Source: Candidatus Falkowbacteria bacterium CG10_big_fil_rev_8_21_14_0_10_39_9 (GTDB lineage Bacteria; Patescibacteriota; Patescibacteriia; Patescibacteriales; UBA12465). From it: DNA of 19,007 bases. Positions 7,218 through 14,162 of this stretch are shown here, in pieces. Within the stretch, counting starts at the first letter, position 1; each line of letters opens with the position of its first letter. The DNA lies in NCBI GenBank assembly GCA_002778645.1, contig PFAQ01000045.1:1-19007 (forward strand). Direction: 5' to 3'. Below the pieces are notes generated by a model that did not search any database, was not told the origin of the DNA, and saw only the letters and a list, made by a program, of their open reading frames with translations. The position numbers and the translations under genes are program-made.

Positions 7218-7652
7218 ATGAAATTAAATATAATAAAAAATCCTAGCATTTTGCTAAGAATATTGATGGGTTTGGTGTTTTTTGCAGCAGGAGTTTTTAG
7301 ATTGTTTGTGCCGCAGGCAGCTCTTAATGAAATGGCTAGTTTAAATATGGCTGGTGTTTGGATTTTCCCAATTGCCGCCTTTGAAATTGTTGTCGGCCTC
7401 TCTCTGTTTTTTAATCGTTATGTTAAATATAGCTCAGCGGCCTTGATCATCTTTTTATTTGGAGCCTTGGTAAAGGGCTTAATCTTGGGCGGTAAAGATT
7501 TGTGGCTGGCTGCGGGAGAATTATTTGTCTTCGATATCAATCCCACTGACTGGTTTATGCATCTAGCCTTCTGGGTGATTTTGCTGGTTTTGTTTTTGTC
7601 GACTATTGCGAAAAACTCGCCAAATGTGCCAACCAATACCCAACAAGATTAG
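7218..7652 (+). CDS. DoxX-like small membrane protein
   Basis: A 144-residue protein with four hydrophobic segments (about residues 10-28, 45-65, 72-90 and 114-130), resembling the DoxX/DoxD-like fold. Features include LLRILMGLVFFAAGVFRLF near the start and a Gly-rich third helix. Function in this family is poorly defined (redox and membrane roles have been proposed). It follows the GT2 gene by 18 bases and closes the operon. Its last 90 bases overlap the 3' end of the convergent DedA gene, and no terminator is visible between the two. Confidence 0.7.
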   Translation: MKLNIIKNPSILLRILMGLVFFAAGVFRLFVPQAALNEMASLNMAGVWIFPIAAFEIVVGLSLFFNRYVKYSSAALIIFLFGALVKGLILGGKDLWLAAGELFVFDINPTDWFMHLAFWVILLVLFLSTIAKNSPNVPTNTQQD

Positions 7653-8210
7653 GAGAATAATGGTTGTTTGAAACTTATCCCAGAGTGGTCCGATATTGTC
7701 CCAATGATCGCCTAAAATTATTCCAATATAAATTAAGACATAGCTCCAGATCCAAGATCCCAGAAAAGTATAAAGACAAAATTTAAAAAAATTGCCGTGG
7801 CTGACTCCAGCGATGAAAGAAATAAAAGTGCGAACCACAGGCATCAGGCGGGAAAAAAAATAGGTTAGGTCACCATAGCGAGCAATAAAGTTGTCCGCTC
7901 TTTCTATCTCATGATGGGATAATAAAAGCCATTTACCATATTTCCAGATAATTGGCCGGCCCAGCTGGTGTCCTAGCCAATAACTCAACATAGAGCCTAA
8001 TAAACAACCCAGAGCACTCATTAAAGCGGCTAGGTGCAGGTTCATTTCATTACGACTAACTAAAAATCCAGCATAAGAGAGGATCACTTCAGATGGAATA
8101 GGGATATTACAAGATTCCAGTGCCATTAATAAAGTCGTTCCACCATAACCTAATTGGTTGATAAAGAAAACGATAAAAATAGTTAGTTTAGAAATAATAA
8201 ATTCAATCAT
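7563..8210 (-). CDS. DedA-family membrane protein
   Basis: A 215-residue protein of the DedA/SNARE-associated (VTT) family; members act as lipid flippases or proton-dependent transporters, including undecaprenyl-phosphate recycling. Family marks are ESCNIPIPSEVIL (residues 32-44), the conserved acidic residue and PxPSE loop. SRLMPVVRTFISFIAGV follows in the centre, with the essential arginines, and then FFKFCLYTFLGSWIW. A hydrophilic Arg/Gln/Asn-rich tail follows the last helix. The final 30 codons lie antisense to the end of the DoxX-like gene, an unusually deep convergent overlap. TAG stop. Confidence 0.92.
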   Translation of the reverse strand: MIEFIISKLTIFIVFFINQLGYGGTTLLMALESCNIPIPSEVILSYAGFLVSRNEMNLHLAALMSALGCLLGSMLSYWLGHQLGRPIIWKYGKWLLLSHHEIERADNFIARYGDLTYFFSRLMPVVRTFISFIAGVSHGNFFKFCLYTFLGSWIWSYVLIYIGIILGDHWDNIGPLWDKFQTTIILLILLGIGWHIWRVFRNSRQKQNQQNHPEG

Positions 8211-8263
8211 GAATTAAACTATATCACACTTTTAAAGAGAGACCAAGGGAATAAAATTAAAAC

Positions 8264-8288
8264 AAAAAGAGCCACTCGGGCCCTTTTT
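8264..8288 (-). terminator. Rho-independent terminator downstream of the acyltransferase
   Basis: AAAAAGAGCC (8264-8273) pairs with GGCCCTTTTT (8279-8288), with one A-C mismatch and a five-base loop. On the minus strand it is followed by T-rich sequence, 17 bases beyond the acyltransferase stop at 8305. Confidence 0.65.
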
Positions 8289-8304
8289 ATTTTTCTTTTA
8301 AAAG

Positions 8305-9161
8305 TTATTTGTTTGAGTCAGAATAGTAACCCTTTTTTTCTTCGGGTAACATGGAGCTGATAGTTTGAGCTAGTATTTCTGCGTGGTTTTTGAGGGCTTG
8401 ATGAGTGGCAGTAAAAGCCGCTAGTTCTTCTTTGGTGATCTCTTGCCCCCTGGGCTTTTTTATTTGTCACCTCGTCAATAATGGAAACATCTAGTGGCGG
8501 AAATTTAATCGGTGCACCAATGTGGTAAATGGCCTGAGAACGGTTCAGCAGCGTTTTGGCGCTTTCTTTAGCGCCCTCTAGATTAACTGATCCCCCAATA
8601 ACTTCCAGAGCAGTGGGAATAACTGTGGCGTTGGTTTTGGCCGCTAAATAAACTGGTCCAATACTACCTCGTTTCATTTTTCCGTCTAGGGAAAAATGAT
8701 GAGCTGCAATCCAGGGAGTTTTACCGGCAACCTCTTTTTCCTGGAGTTCGACAAAATTATCTGGGTTGAAAGAACCATGTTTGCCATCTTGATTTTTCTT
8801 TGTAGTCGAGCGGGGTAAAGTTTTCTCGGCCACCAAGATTAGTTAAAAGTTTGTGGCCTAGATACTTCATTTTTTCTAACAATACTGACTCTCCGGTTAA
8901 TTGGAGGTTAAAGTCTTTGCCCAGAGTCTTAAGGACGGCGGGAACATCTAAGTTGTTAAGGTGAGAAGATGAGATGACAAATTTTTCATCGGGATGACCA
9001 GCTTTATACTCTTTTAATTGGTCTAAACCCTCGAGTTTCAACTCTTTGCAGAAGAGATCAATGGTTTTTTCACCAAAGCCTTGTAGACTTTTGGCGGTTT
9101 CTGGGCTAGTTTTTTCAACTTTTTGAGAAGAAAAGCCAAATTTTTCAAAAATTGAGGCCAT
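8305..9161 (-). pseudogene. PlsC-like lysophospholipid acyltransferase, interrupted by two frameshifts
   Basis: Three reading frames join into one protein of about 284 residues. Frame one (from ATG 9161) has SSSHLNNLD at residues 64-72, the H-x4-D catalytic motif of glycerolipid acyltransferases, and runs to TPLDYKE. It then continues as NQDGKHGSF in another frame after a run of five A (plus-strand T run 8793-8797). That frame has HHFSLDGKMKRGSIGPVYLA, similar to the region after motif III, and changes frame again at five G (plus-strand C run 8446-8450) into QEITKEELAAF and onward to TAA at 8305. Removing one base from each homopolymer restores a full frame. Motif III (EGTR) is not recognisable, so the family member is divergent even if intact. 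Sequencing error and true decay both fit. Confidence 0.75.
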
Positions 9162-9239
9162 AAATTTGATTATTATTGTTATAGATTATCTGTAAATAGC
9201 TTATACCAAAAGCCATAAATATTCAATCTGAACCGAAAC

Positions 9240-9268
9240 TTGACTAATAGCAAAAAAAAGAGCATAGT
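9240..9268 (+). promoter_or_regulatory. Probable typA promoter
   Basis: TTGACT (9240-9245), a 17-base A-rich spacer and CATAGT (9263-9268, 4/6 to consensus) would give a leader of about 23 bases before ATG 9298. Moderate consensus match only. Confidence 0.4.
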
Positions 9269-9297
9269 AGTCCTATTGTTTAAATTAATTTTTACTT

Positions 9298-11088
9298 ATG
9301 GAAATCAGAAACATTGCAATTATTGCCCATGTTGATCATGGCAAAACTACGCTAACCGACGCTCTCATGCGCCAAACTGGTATGATTGAGGAAGGTGTCA
9401 GTATGGATAGTAACGATTTAGAGAAAGAAAGAGGTATTACTATTTATTCCAAGAATACTTCCGTCGTTTATCGGGATACTAAAATCAACATTATTGATAC
9501 TCCAGGTCACGCCGACTTCAGTTCTGAAGTGGAGCGGATTTTGCGTTCCATTGATTGTGTTTTGTTATTAGTTGATGCCCAAGAAGGTCCAATGCCTCAA
9601 ACTAAATTTGTTTTGAAGAAGTCGCTAGAATTGGGTCTTAACCCAATCGTGGTGATTAACAAGATTGATAAGCCGGCCGCTCGCGTTCCTGAGGTGGTCG
9701 AGATGGTCTATGAATTGTTTATGGATCTTGGTGCCACTGATGAACAATTAGATTTCCCGGTAGTTTATGCGGCCGCCAAACAAGGCTTTGCTAAACTTAA
9801 TATGGCCGATGAAAATATAAATTTATTTCCTCTTTTGGATTTAGTTTTAGATAAGGTTAAGCCAGCGGCTACAGTTTCAGCTAAGTTGGAACCATTTTTA
9901 GCTCAACCTTTTAATCTAGCTTATGATAACTTCTTGGGTCGCTTAGCTATCGTCCGGGTTTATTCTGGCTATATTAAATCCGGAGCCAGTGTGGTTATTA
10001 TGAATCATGATGGCGAGATTAGAAATGCTAAAATTGGTAAGTTATTTACATTTTTTGGGCCAAAGCGCAAGGAAACCGAGCAGGCTGAAGCAGGTGATGT
10101 GGTGATGATTGCTGGACTCCCAAATATTGATATTGGTGAAACCATTGCTATTTCTGCCGATCAGAAACAACTACCAGCTATCAAGATTGATGAGCCAACT
10201 ATTTCCCTAAATTTTTTAGTTAACAATTCTCCTTTCGCTGGTCGAGAAGGTAAGTTTGTTACCAACCGTCAGCTAAAGGAAAGGCTGGAAAAAGAATTGG
10301 AAGTTAATGTTGGTTTGAAAGTTGATTTTTCAAACGGCGATCAATATAAAGTTTTCGGTCGTGGTGAATTGCACGTCGCTATTCTGCTAGAAAATATGCG
10401 CCGCGAAGGTTATGAGCTCCAAGTTTCTCAGCCTCAGGTTATTATCAAAGAAGAAGATGGTAAAAAGTTAGAACCATTTGAAGAGGCTTTGATTGATGTG
10501 CCCGCTGATATGGCTGGTATGGTAATTGAAAAATTATCCAAGAGAAAGGGTTTACTGCAAGAAATTAAAAATCATAATAATCAATCTCGTTTAGTATTTG
10601 AAATTCCCACTCGGGGGTTATTAGGCTTCAGAAATGAGTTTGTGGTAGCGACTCGGGGTGAGGGTATTCTATGTTCTCGTTTCATTGGCTTCAAAGAACA
10701 CGTCGGAGAAATTGATAAGTTTGATTTAGGTTCTATGATCTCTATGGCTACCGGCAAGGCTTTAGCCTATGCTCTGTGGAACCTGGAAGAGCGGGGGGCT
10801 TTGTATGTCGAACCTAACGTTGAAGTTTACGAGGGGATGATACTGGGCAATACCGCTAAAGGTTTGGATATGGCTGTTAACCCGATCAAGGGTAAACACT
10901 TGACTAATGTTCGAGCTTCCGGCACCGATGAAGCTATCAAGCTCACACCGCCTAACCCAGTCACTCTAGAGGGCGGTTTGGAAATTATGAAGAGCGATGA
11001 ATACTTAGAAATTACCCCCAAAAGTATTCGTCTCCGAAAACAGATTTTGACTGAAACTGATCGAGTGCGAGCCGGACGAAAGGCTTAA
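9298..11088 (+). CDS. typA: Ribosome-associated GTPase TypA/BipA
   Basis: A 596-residue translational GTPase, close to the usual 600-610. The G-domain motifs are AHVDHGKTT (residues 10-18), the switch I ERGITI, DTPGHADF (switch II) and NKID. An EF-Tu-like domain II, EF-G-like domains III and V, and the TypA-specific C-terminal region follow; RGLLGFRNEF and the ending of the form ITPKSIRLRK are typical. The absence of an EF-G domain IV separates it from FusA, and LepA has a different C-terminus. TypA binds the 70S ribosome and aids large-subunit assembly, especially in the cold or under stress. It is a single gene with its own promoter and terminator, and no Shine-Dalgarno sequence is seen. 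Confidence 0.97.
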   Translation: MEIRNIAIIAHVDHGKTTLTDALMRQTGMIEEGVSMDSNDLEKERGITIYSKNTSVVYRDTKINIIDTPGHADFSSEVERILRSIDCVLLLVDAQEGPMPQTKFVLKKSLELGLNPIVVINKIDKPAARVPEVVEMVYELFMDLGATDEQLDFPVVYAAAKQGFAKLNMADENINLFPLLDLVLDKVKPAATVSAKLEPFLAQPFNLAYDNFLGRLAIVRVYSGYIKSGASVVIMNHDGEIRNAKIGKLFTFFGPKRKETEQAEAGDVVMIAGLPNIDIGETIAISADQKQLPAIKIDEPTISLNFLVNNSPFAGREGKFVTNRQLKERLEKELEVNVGLKVDFSNGDQYKVFGRGELHVAILLENMRREGYELQVSQPQVIIKEEDGKKLEPFEEALIDVPADMAGMVIEKLSKRKGLLQEIKNHNNQSRLVFEIPTRGLLGFRNEFVVATRGEGILCSRFIGFKEHVGEIDKFDLGSMISMATGKALAYALWNLEERGALYVEPNVEVYEGMILGNTAKGLDMAVNPIKGKHLTNVRASGTDEAIKLTPPNPVTLEGGLEIMKSDEYLEITPKSIRLRKQILTETDRVRAGRKA

Positions 11089-11112
11089 GGTTAAATTTAT
11101 ATTTGTCTACAT

Positions 11113-11141
11113 AAAAAACAGCTTTGAAAAAAGCTGTTTTT
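11113..11141. terminator. Bidirectional terminator between typA and the small minus-strand gene
   Basis: AAAAAACAGCTT (11113-11124) pairs with AAGCTGTTTTT (11131-11141) around a six-base loop, with T tracts on both strands. It lies after the typA stop on plus and after the 11156 stop on minus. Confidence 0.85.
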
Positions 11142-11155
11142 GTTTTGTGATTTTT

Positions 11156-11329
11156 TTATGGTTTTTCTTCTTTAACTATTTTTTCTTCTGAAACGATTTT
11201 GCCAGTAGCGATAGCGACTTTTGCTACTACGCCATCTTTTTCTAGAAAAATATAATAGTCGTTCTTTTTATTGTTTTTTAGCCAGCCAGCGTTTATAAGT
11301 CTCTGGATGTTGGGGTGACATTCTTTCAT
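11156..11329 (-). CDS. Small hypothetical protein, 57 aa
   Basis: The frame is open from TTG 11422 (88 codons). A promoter inside it (TTGACT, 17 bases, TATACC, positions 11383-11355) predicts transcription to begin near 11348, so ATG 11329 is the likely start. The product is MKECHPNIQRLINAGWLKNNKK followed by a strand-rich middle (DYYIFLEKDGVVAKVAIATGK) and a charged Glu/Lys tail. I do not recognise the family. The start resembles a short helix-turn region and the middle a beta hairpin. No signal peptide, membrane helix or ribosome binding site is seen. TAA stop, followed by a terminator shared with typA. Confidence 0.5.
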   Translation of the reverse strand: MKECHPNIQRLINAGWLKNNKKNDYYIFLEKDGVVAKVAIATGKIVSEEKIVKEEKP

Positions 11330-11354
11330 AATAAAAGAGCTTTGATGTTCTTTT

Positions 11355-11414
11355 GGTATAACAATAAATAAATGAGAAGTCAAATTTGACACCCGATTGG
11401 GTCTGTGATTAAAT
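11355..11414. promoter_or_regulatory. Back-to-back divergent promoters joined by a 12-bp palindrome
   Basis: Minus strand: TTGACT (11383-11378), 17-base spacer, TATACC (11360-11355). Plus strand: TTGACA (11386-11391), 17-base spacer, TTAAAT (11409-11414). The two -35 boxes sit two bases apart and create GTCAAATTTGAC (11379-11390), a perfect palindrome. The plus-strand start would be about 13 bases before ATG 11434. Confidence 0.55.
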
Positions 11415-11433
11415 AAATACAATTCCGTTCTTA

Positions 11434-11700
11434 ATGCTCATTAAAAAATGCTACCATGAAAAATTCCCTAAAATTATTTTGATTAGCTTTATAACTTCGG
11501 CCTTAACCTTACCCTACCTCTGGTTCGTTCTGCCGGCCATTATTTCAAATAGGGGTGTATATATGATTGGGGGAGAACTTTTGGTTATTCTGGTAGAGAC
11601 AATTATTTATAATCAGTTATTTAAATTAAAATTTTCGGAAGCATTGGTTGTGTCTTTAGTGGCTAATACAGCATCAATTCTCTTGGGGCGGGTATTTTAG
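11434..11700 (+). CDS. Small membrane protein of unknown function, 88 aa
   Basis: The protein has three hydrophobic segments: about residues 13-35 (IILISFITSALTLPYLWFVLPAI in two runs), 43-60 (YMIGGELLVILVETIIY) and 70-86 (ALVVSLVANTASILLG). The first six residues carry three basic positions, so the N-terminus is probably inside. I do not recognise the family. The gene has its own predicted promoter, a very short leader, no Shine-Dalgarno, and ends before a strong terminator at 11787. A start at a later in-frame codon is unlikely because residue 1 fits the promoter spacing. Confidence 0.6.
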   Translation: MLIKKCYHEKFPKIILISFITSALTLPYLWFVLPAIISNRGVYMIGGELLVILVETIIYNQLFKLKFSEALVVSLVANTASILLGRVF

Positions 11701-11786
11701 TGGTATGAAATTAAAATTATTCTTTTTCGAAATGTTTTTGAAAATGAGAAGTGCGTTGAATTTATAACCCCACATGCATAGTAAAT

Positions 11787-11816
11787 AAAAAACAGTCTAT
11801 TTCTAGACTGTTTTTT
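11787..11816. terminator. Bidirectional terminator between membrane-protein gene and tRNA-Gly
   Basis: AAAAAACAGTCTA (11787-11799) and TAGACTGTTTTTT (11804-11816) form a perfect 13-bp stem with a four-base loop and T tracts on both strands. It ends the tRNA transcript on minus, 6 bases past tRNA-Gly, and the 11434 gene on plus. Confidence 0.9.
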
Positions 11817-11821
11817 ATCTG

Positions 11822-11893
11822 AGCGGGTAAGGGGAATTGAACCCCTCTCTCGACCTTGGCAAGGTCGCATAATAGCCACTATACGATACCCGC
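11822..11893 (-). tRNA. tRNA-Gly (anticodon GCC)
   Basis: The acceptor pairs GCGGGTA with TACCCGC. The anticodon stem CGACC/GGTCG encloses TTGCCAA (anticodon GCC), and the T arm is AGGGG/CCCCT with TTCAATT; the discriminator is T. The D stem is weak (GTA/TAT-type pairing). No CCA is encoded (the next bases are CAG), so nucleotidyltransferase must add it. It lies 14 bases downstream of tRNA-Asp, probably in one transcript. Confidence 0.93.
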
Positions 11894-11907
11894 ATTATCT
11901 TGGAGTG

Positions 11908-11981
11908 CGGAGCGGACGGGGATCGAACCCGCGACCTCCGCCGTGACAGGGCGGCGCTCTAACCAGCTGAGCTACCACTCC
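11908..11981 (-). tRNA. tRNA-Asp (anticodon GUC)
   Basis: The acceptor pairs GGAGTGG with CCGCTCC (one G-T pair) and the D arm is GCTC/GAGC. The anticodon stem CCGCC/GGCGG encloses CTGTCAC (anticodon GTC), and the T arm is GCGGG/CCCGT with TTCGATC. Discriminator G is the Asp identity base. No CCA is encoded. It is the first gene of the tRNA-Asp/tRNA-Gly pair. Confidence 0.96.
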
Positions 11982-12063
11982 AAAATAAAAAAGTGATGTA
12001 AAAAAATCTGATAAATGTATTATCTTACATAACTAAAAAAAATCTTAGCAAATATCTCTACCC

Positions 12064-12092
12064 TTGTCAAAGGGTTTATTATAAGCTATACT
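12064..12092 (+). promoter_or_regulatory. Promoter of the traR/lspA operon
   Basis: TTGTCA (12064-12069), a 17-base spacer and TATACT (12087-12092) give a predicted start near 12099 and a leader of about 47 bases. An extra TATAAT lies at about 12110 and could be a second -10 box. Confidence 0.6.
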
Positions 12093-12145
12093 AGCCCTAT
12101 ATAATAAGTTAATAGATAAACCTAAAATAGGCGAAAATCAAAAAT

Positions 12146-12544
12146 ATGGGAGAAAATAACCTAAAAAATAGTGCTTTTAATGCTACTGCTTTAAGAAAAA
12201 TTAAGACCGATTTGTTGATTAAAAAAGATCAAATAATGAAAGATTTGACTGATTTAGCTCGCAAAGATTCGCATGAAACCGACAATCGGACAACTGCTTT
12301 CCCGGAGTATGGTGATAAACCAGATGAAAATGCCCAGGAAATTAGTGAATATTCGGCTAATATTGTAACTGAAAAAGTTTTGGAAGATTCCTTGGAAGAT
12401 ATTGAGAGTGCTTTGAAGAGGATTGAAAAAGGTACTTATGGAATTTGTAAATATTGTCAAAAGCCAATTAGTGCCAAACGTCTTCAGGCTCGACCAACTG
12501 CTAGCTCTTGTGTGGCTTGCAAGACTGAACTTCAGGCGGAGTAA
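12146..12544 (+). CDS. TraR/DksA-family zinc-finger protein
   Basis: A 132-residue protein with the DksA layout: N-terminal helix (13-45), a segment PEYGDKPDENAQE (53-65), a second helix (66-95), then a C4 zinc finger with C101, C104, C122 and C125 (Cx2C-x17-Cx2C) in GTYGICKYCQKPISAKRLQARP. The finger and ARP motif are the family hallmark. DksA proteins enter the RNA polymerase secondary channel and modulate ppGpp-dependent promoters. The DxxDxA coiled-coil tip motif of E. coli DksA is not obvious, so this may be a DksA/TraR relative with a different effect. It heads an operon, 5 bases before lspA. Confidence 0.9.
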   Translation: MGENNLKNSAFNATALRKIKTDLLIKKDQIMKDLTDLARKDSHETDNRTTAFPEYGDKPDENAQEISEYSANIVTEKVLEDSLEDIESALKRIEKGTYGICKYCQKPISAKRLQARPTASSCVACKTELQAE

Positions 12545-12549
12545 TTAAA

Positions 12550-13014
12550 ATGAAAAAAAAGATTTCGATACAAAACATAGCTTTCCTTTTGGCGGCTATG
12601 TTTTTTGTTGCTGATCGGTTTTTGAAGTCACGGGCGATTGGTGGTAGCTGGGAGATGCCAATCAATCTTTTGGGATCTTGGTTACAATTTGATTTTACCC
12701 CGAACTATTATATCGCCTTTTCTTTACCTTTGGGCGGTAAATTGCTCTTAATACTAACCGGGGTCATTATTCTAGTTATCTTTTTCTATACTTTTTATCT
12801 ATTGTTAGCCAAAAAATTGAAAATAAGTCTTTTTTTGCCCTTGACAATATTGCTTCTTGGTGCTATATCTAACTTTATAGACAGAACTCAGTATGGCTAT
12901 GTCATTGACTATCTCTCCTGTCGTTATTTTACCGTTTTCAATTTAGCTGATGTTTTAATAGTGGCTGTCGTGGCCTGGCTATTGATTAAGATGTTAAAAA
13001 ATAATAAAAAATAA
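12550..13014 (+). CDS. lspA: Lipoprotein signal peptidase (signal peptidase II)
   Basis: A 154-residue membrane aspartyl protease that removes the signal peptide from prolipoproteins after diacylglyceryl transfer. Four hydrophobic helices are visible. All five residues known to matter in the B. subtilis enzyme have counterparts: Asp22 in ADRFLKS, Asn108 and catalytic Asp111 in GAISNFIDR, and Ala133 and catalytic Asp134 in VFNLADVLIV; NYYIAFS (52-58) matches the N-x-G-x-AF loop. GGAG lies about 10 bases before the ATG, inside the end of the preceding traR-like gene, suggesting coupled translation. A likely client is the small lipoprotein at 2882-3070. Confidence 0.95.
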   Translation: MKKKISIQNIAFLLAAMFFVADRFLKSRAIGGSWEMPINLLGSWLQFDFTPNYYIAFSLPLGGKLLLILTGVIILVIFFYTFYLLLAKKLKISLFLPLTILLLGAISNFIDRTQYGYVIDYLSCRYFTVFNLADVLIVAVVAWLLIKMLKNNKK

Positions 13015-13018
13015 TTAT

Positions 13019-13708
13019 ATGGGATTTGGTCGATTTGCTTCAATTGAAACTGCCGTTGAACAATCAGGTGTCGCCTTAGAGCGAGAGCTCTTGGGTGAGA
13101 TGGATGAAAGAAAATACCAGGAGTTGGCCACTGAAGCCTTAGCTCGAGAAGCTATCAAAGCCGAGGGCCTGCACCTTAGTCTTAAGGAGATTAAGGCTCG
13201 CAGTCGAGCTAAGTATGAAGAGATAAATGACAAGGCGGCTTCGGAATTTTTGCAGAATAAACATAATCCAATTTTGAGTCCAGCTGAAATGTTTGACTGT
13301 GTTAAGAAGTCCCAACCTGGCGGGCCAGATCGTCCTTTTATAGCTGACATGAAAAAAGCCCTAGTAGCTAGATTGAAAGTTGAAGACAAGGATGTAAAGT
13401 TTTCTAGCGCCCTGGGTAGTAACGCGGATTATTGTGGCGTTGATGGCATCTTTACCGTTGTCCGTCAGGGTCACACTTTTGATATTGCCATTGATATTAC
13501 CAAAAAAACTAAGGAAGAAAAGAATTTAGATATTAGTCAAAAGATGGCTCGAGGTGGTAAGTATTTGGGTGATGCAATTTTCAGTTTCAGTAATCGAGAG
13601 GATGATTATGTCCCCGAACGAGATGCTGATTTAATCCCAGTTTTTGTGAAAGAAATTATCGATGTGATGCGCCGACAGATCAGCGAACATAATGCTAAGA
13701 TAAAATAA
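13019..13708 (+). CDS. Hypothetical protein, 229 aa
   Basis: I do not recognise the family. Residues 1-80 are charged and strongly helical (ERELLGEMDERKYQELATEALAREAIKAEG). The C-terminal half has alternating strands: SALGSNADYCGVDGIFTVV, then FDIAIDITKKTKEEK (154-168), then GDAIFSFSN. The arrangement Asp142 in a strand, about 16 residues, then Asp159-Ile-Thr-Lys162 recalls a restriction-endonuclease-like core (PD-(D/E)xK), but the exact ExK spacing is not met, so this is only a hint. No signal or membrane segment. It starts 4 bases after lspA, in the same operon. The long reverse-strand frame across its 5' half is a coding shadow. Confidence 0.7.
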   Translation: MGFGRFASIETAVEQSGVALERELLGEMDERKYQELATEALAREAIKAEGLHLSLKEIKARSRAKYEEINDKAASEFLQNKHNPILSPAEMFDCVKKSQPGGPDRPFIADMKKALVARLKVEDKDVKFSSALGSNADYCGVDGIFTVVRQGHTFDIAIDITKKTKEEKNLDISQKMARGGKYLGDAIFSFSNREDDYVPERDADLIPVFVKEIIDVMRRQISEHNAKIK

Positions 13709-13737
13709 AAATAATAAAAACCAAAAAAGTAAGAGTA

Positions 13738-14058
13738 ATGAATCGAGAGAAAAAAAAGTCTTTATTGGGTGAAATTGGTAAAATCCACGCCACCTACGAG
13801 CACGATGTGCCTGTAAAAAAACTAAATCTGCCGCTAGAGCCAGGCGCTGTTATTAGAGTCTTTTGCCAGGGCTGTGGTACCACTTTTGGTCTTAATGAAG
13901 AGGATGCCCGAGGTCTTTATGAGCTTTTAGCTTATAAGACTTTAGGGGAGAAACCTAAAACTTTCTTGGGCCATTATTTCGAGACCGGAGTTTGCCCCTT
14001 TTGTAATGGGGAGCAAAACAATGTCAGGATTAAACCAATTCCTAGCGAAGAAGATTAA
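13738..14058 (+). CDS. Zinc-ribbon-like hypothetical protein, 106 aa
   Basis: Two CxxC knuckles (C43-QG-C46 and C86-PF-C89) are separated by a helical stretch of 39 residues, consistent with one zinc ribbon with an inserted helix. The motif context is IRVFCQGCGTTFGLNEED and ETGVCPFCNG. The N-terminus is basic (MNREKKKS). No catalytic motif is recognised; zinc ribbons of this size usually bind nucleic acid or protein partners. It lies 29 bases after the 229-residue gene with no visible promoter between, so it is the probable last gene of the traR/lspA operon. A clear terminator follows. Confidence 0.7.
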   Translation: MNREKKKSLLGEIGKIHATYEHDVPVKKLNLPLEPGAVIRVFCQGCGTTFGLNEEDARGLYELLAYKTLGEKPKTFLGHYFETGVCPFCNGEQNNVRIKPIPSEED

Positions 14059-14076
14059 TAAAATAGATTGTTCTAA

Positions 14077-14102
14077 AAAAGGAACCAAAAACGGTTCCTT
14101 TT
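14077..14102 (+). terminator. Terminator of the traR/lspA operon
   Basis: AAAAGGAACC (14077-14086) and GGTTCCTTTT (14093-14102) form a 10-bp stem with a six-base loop, followed by AT-rich sequence on plus. Confidence 0.8.
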
Positions 14103-14162
14103 ATTATTGGCAATAATGATTATTATTGTTATATCTATTTCAGCACCTTAAACCTCTTAAAT

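Noticed and set aside
11156..11422. The 88-codon form of the small minus-strand protein starting at TTG 11422
   Set aside because: A well-spaced promoter lies inside the extra codons and no ribosome binding site supports the TTG, so the 57-residue form is preferred.
13015..13389. A 124-codon open frame on minus opposite the 229-residue gene
   Set aside because: It is antisense to a well-placed operon gene, has a Ser/Arg/Ala-rich composition typical of a shadow frame, and lacks a promoter or motif.
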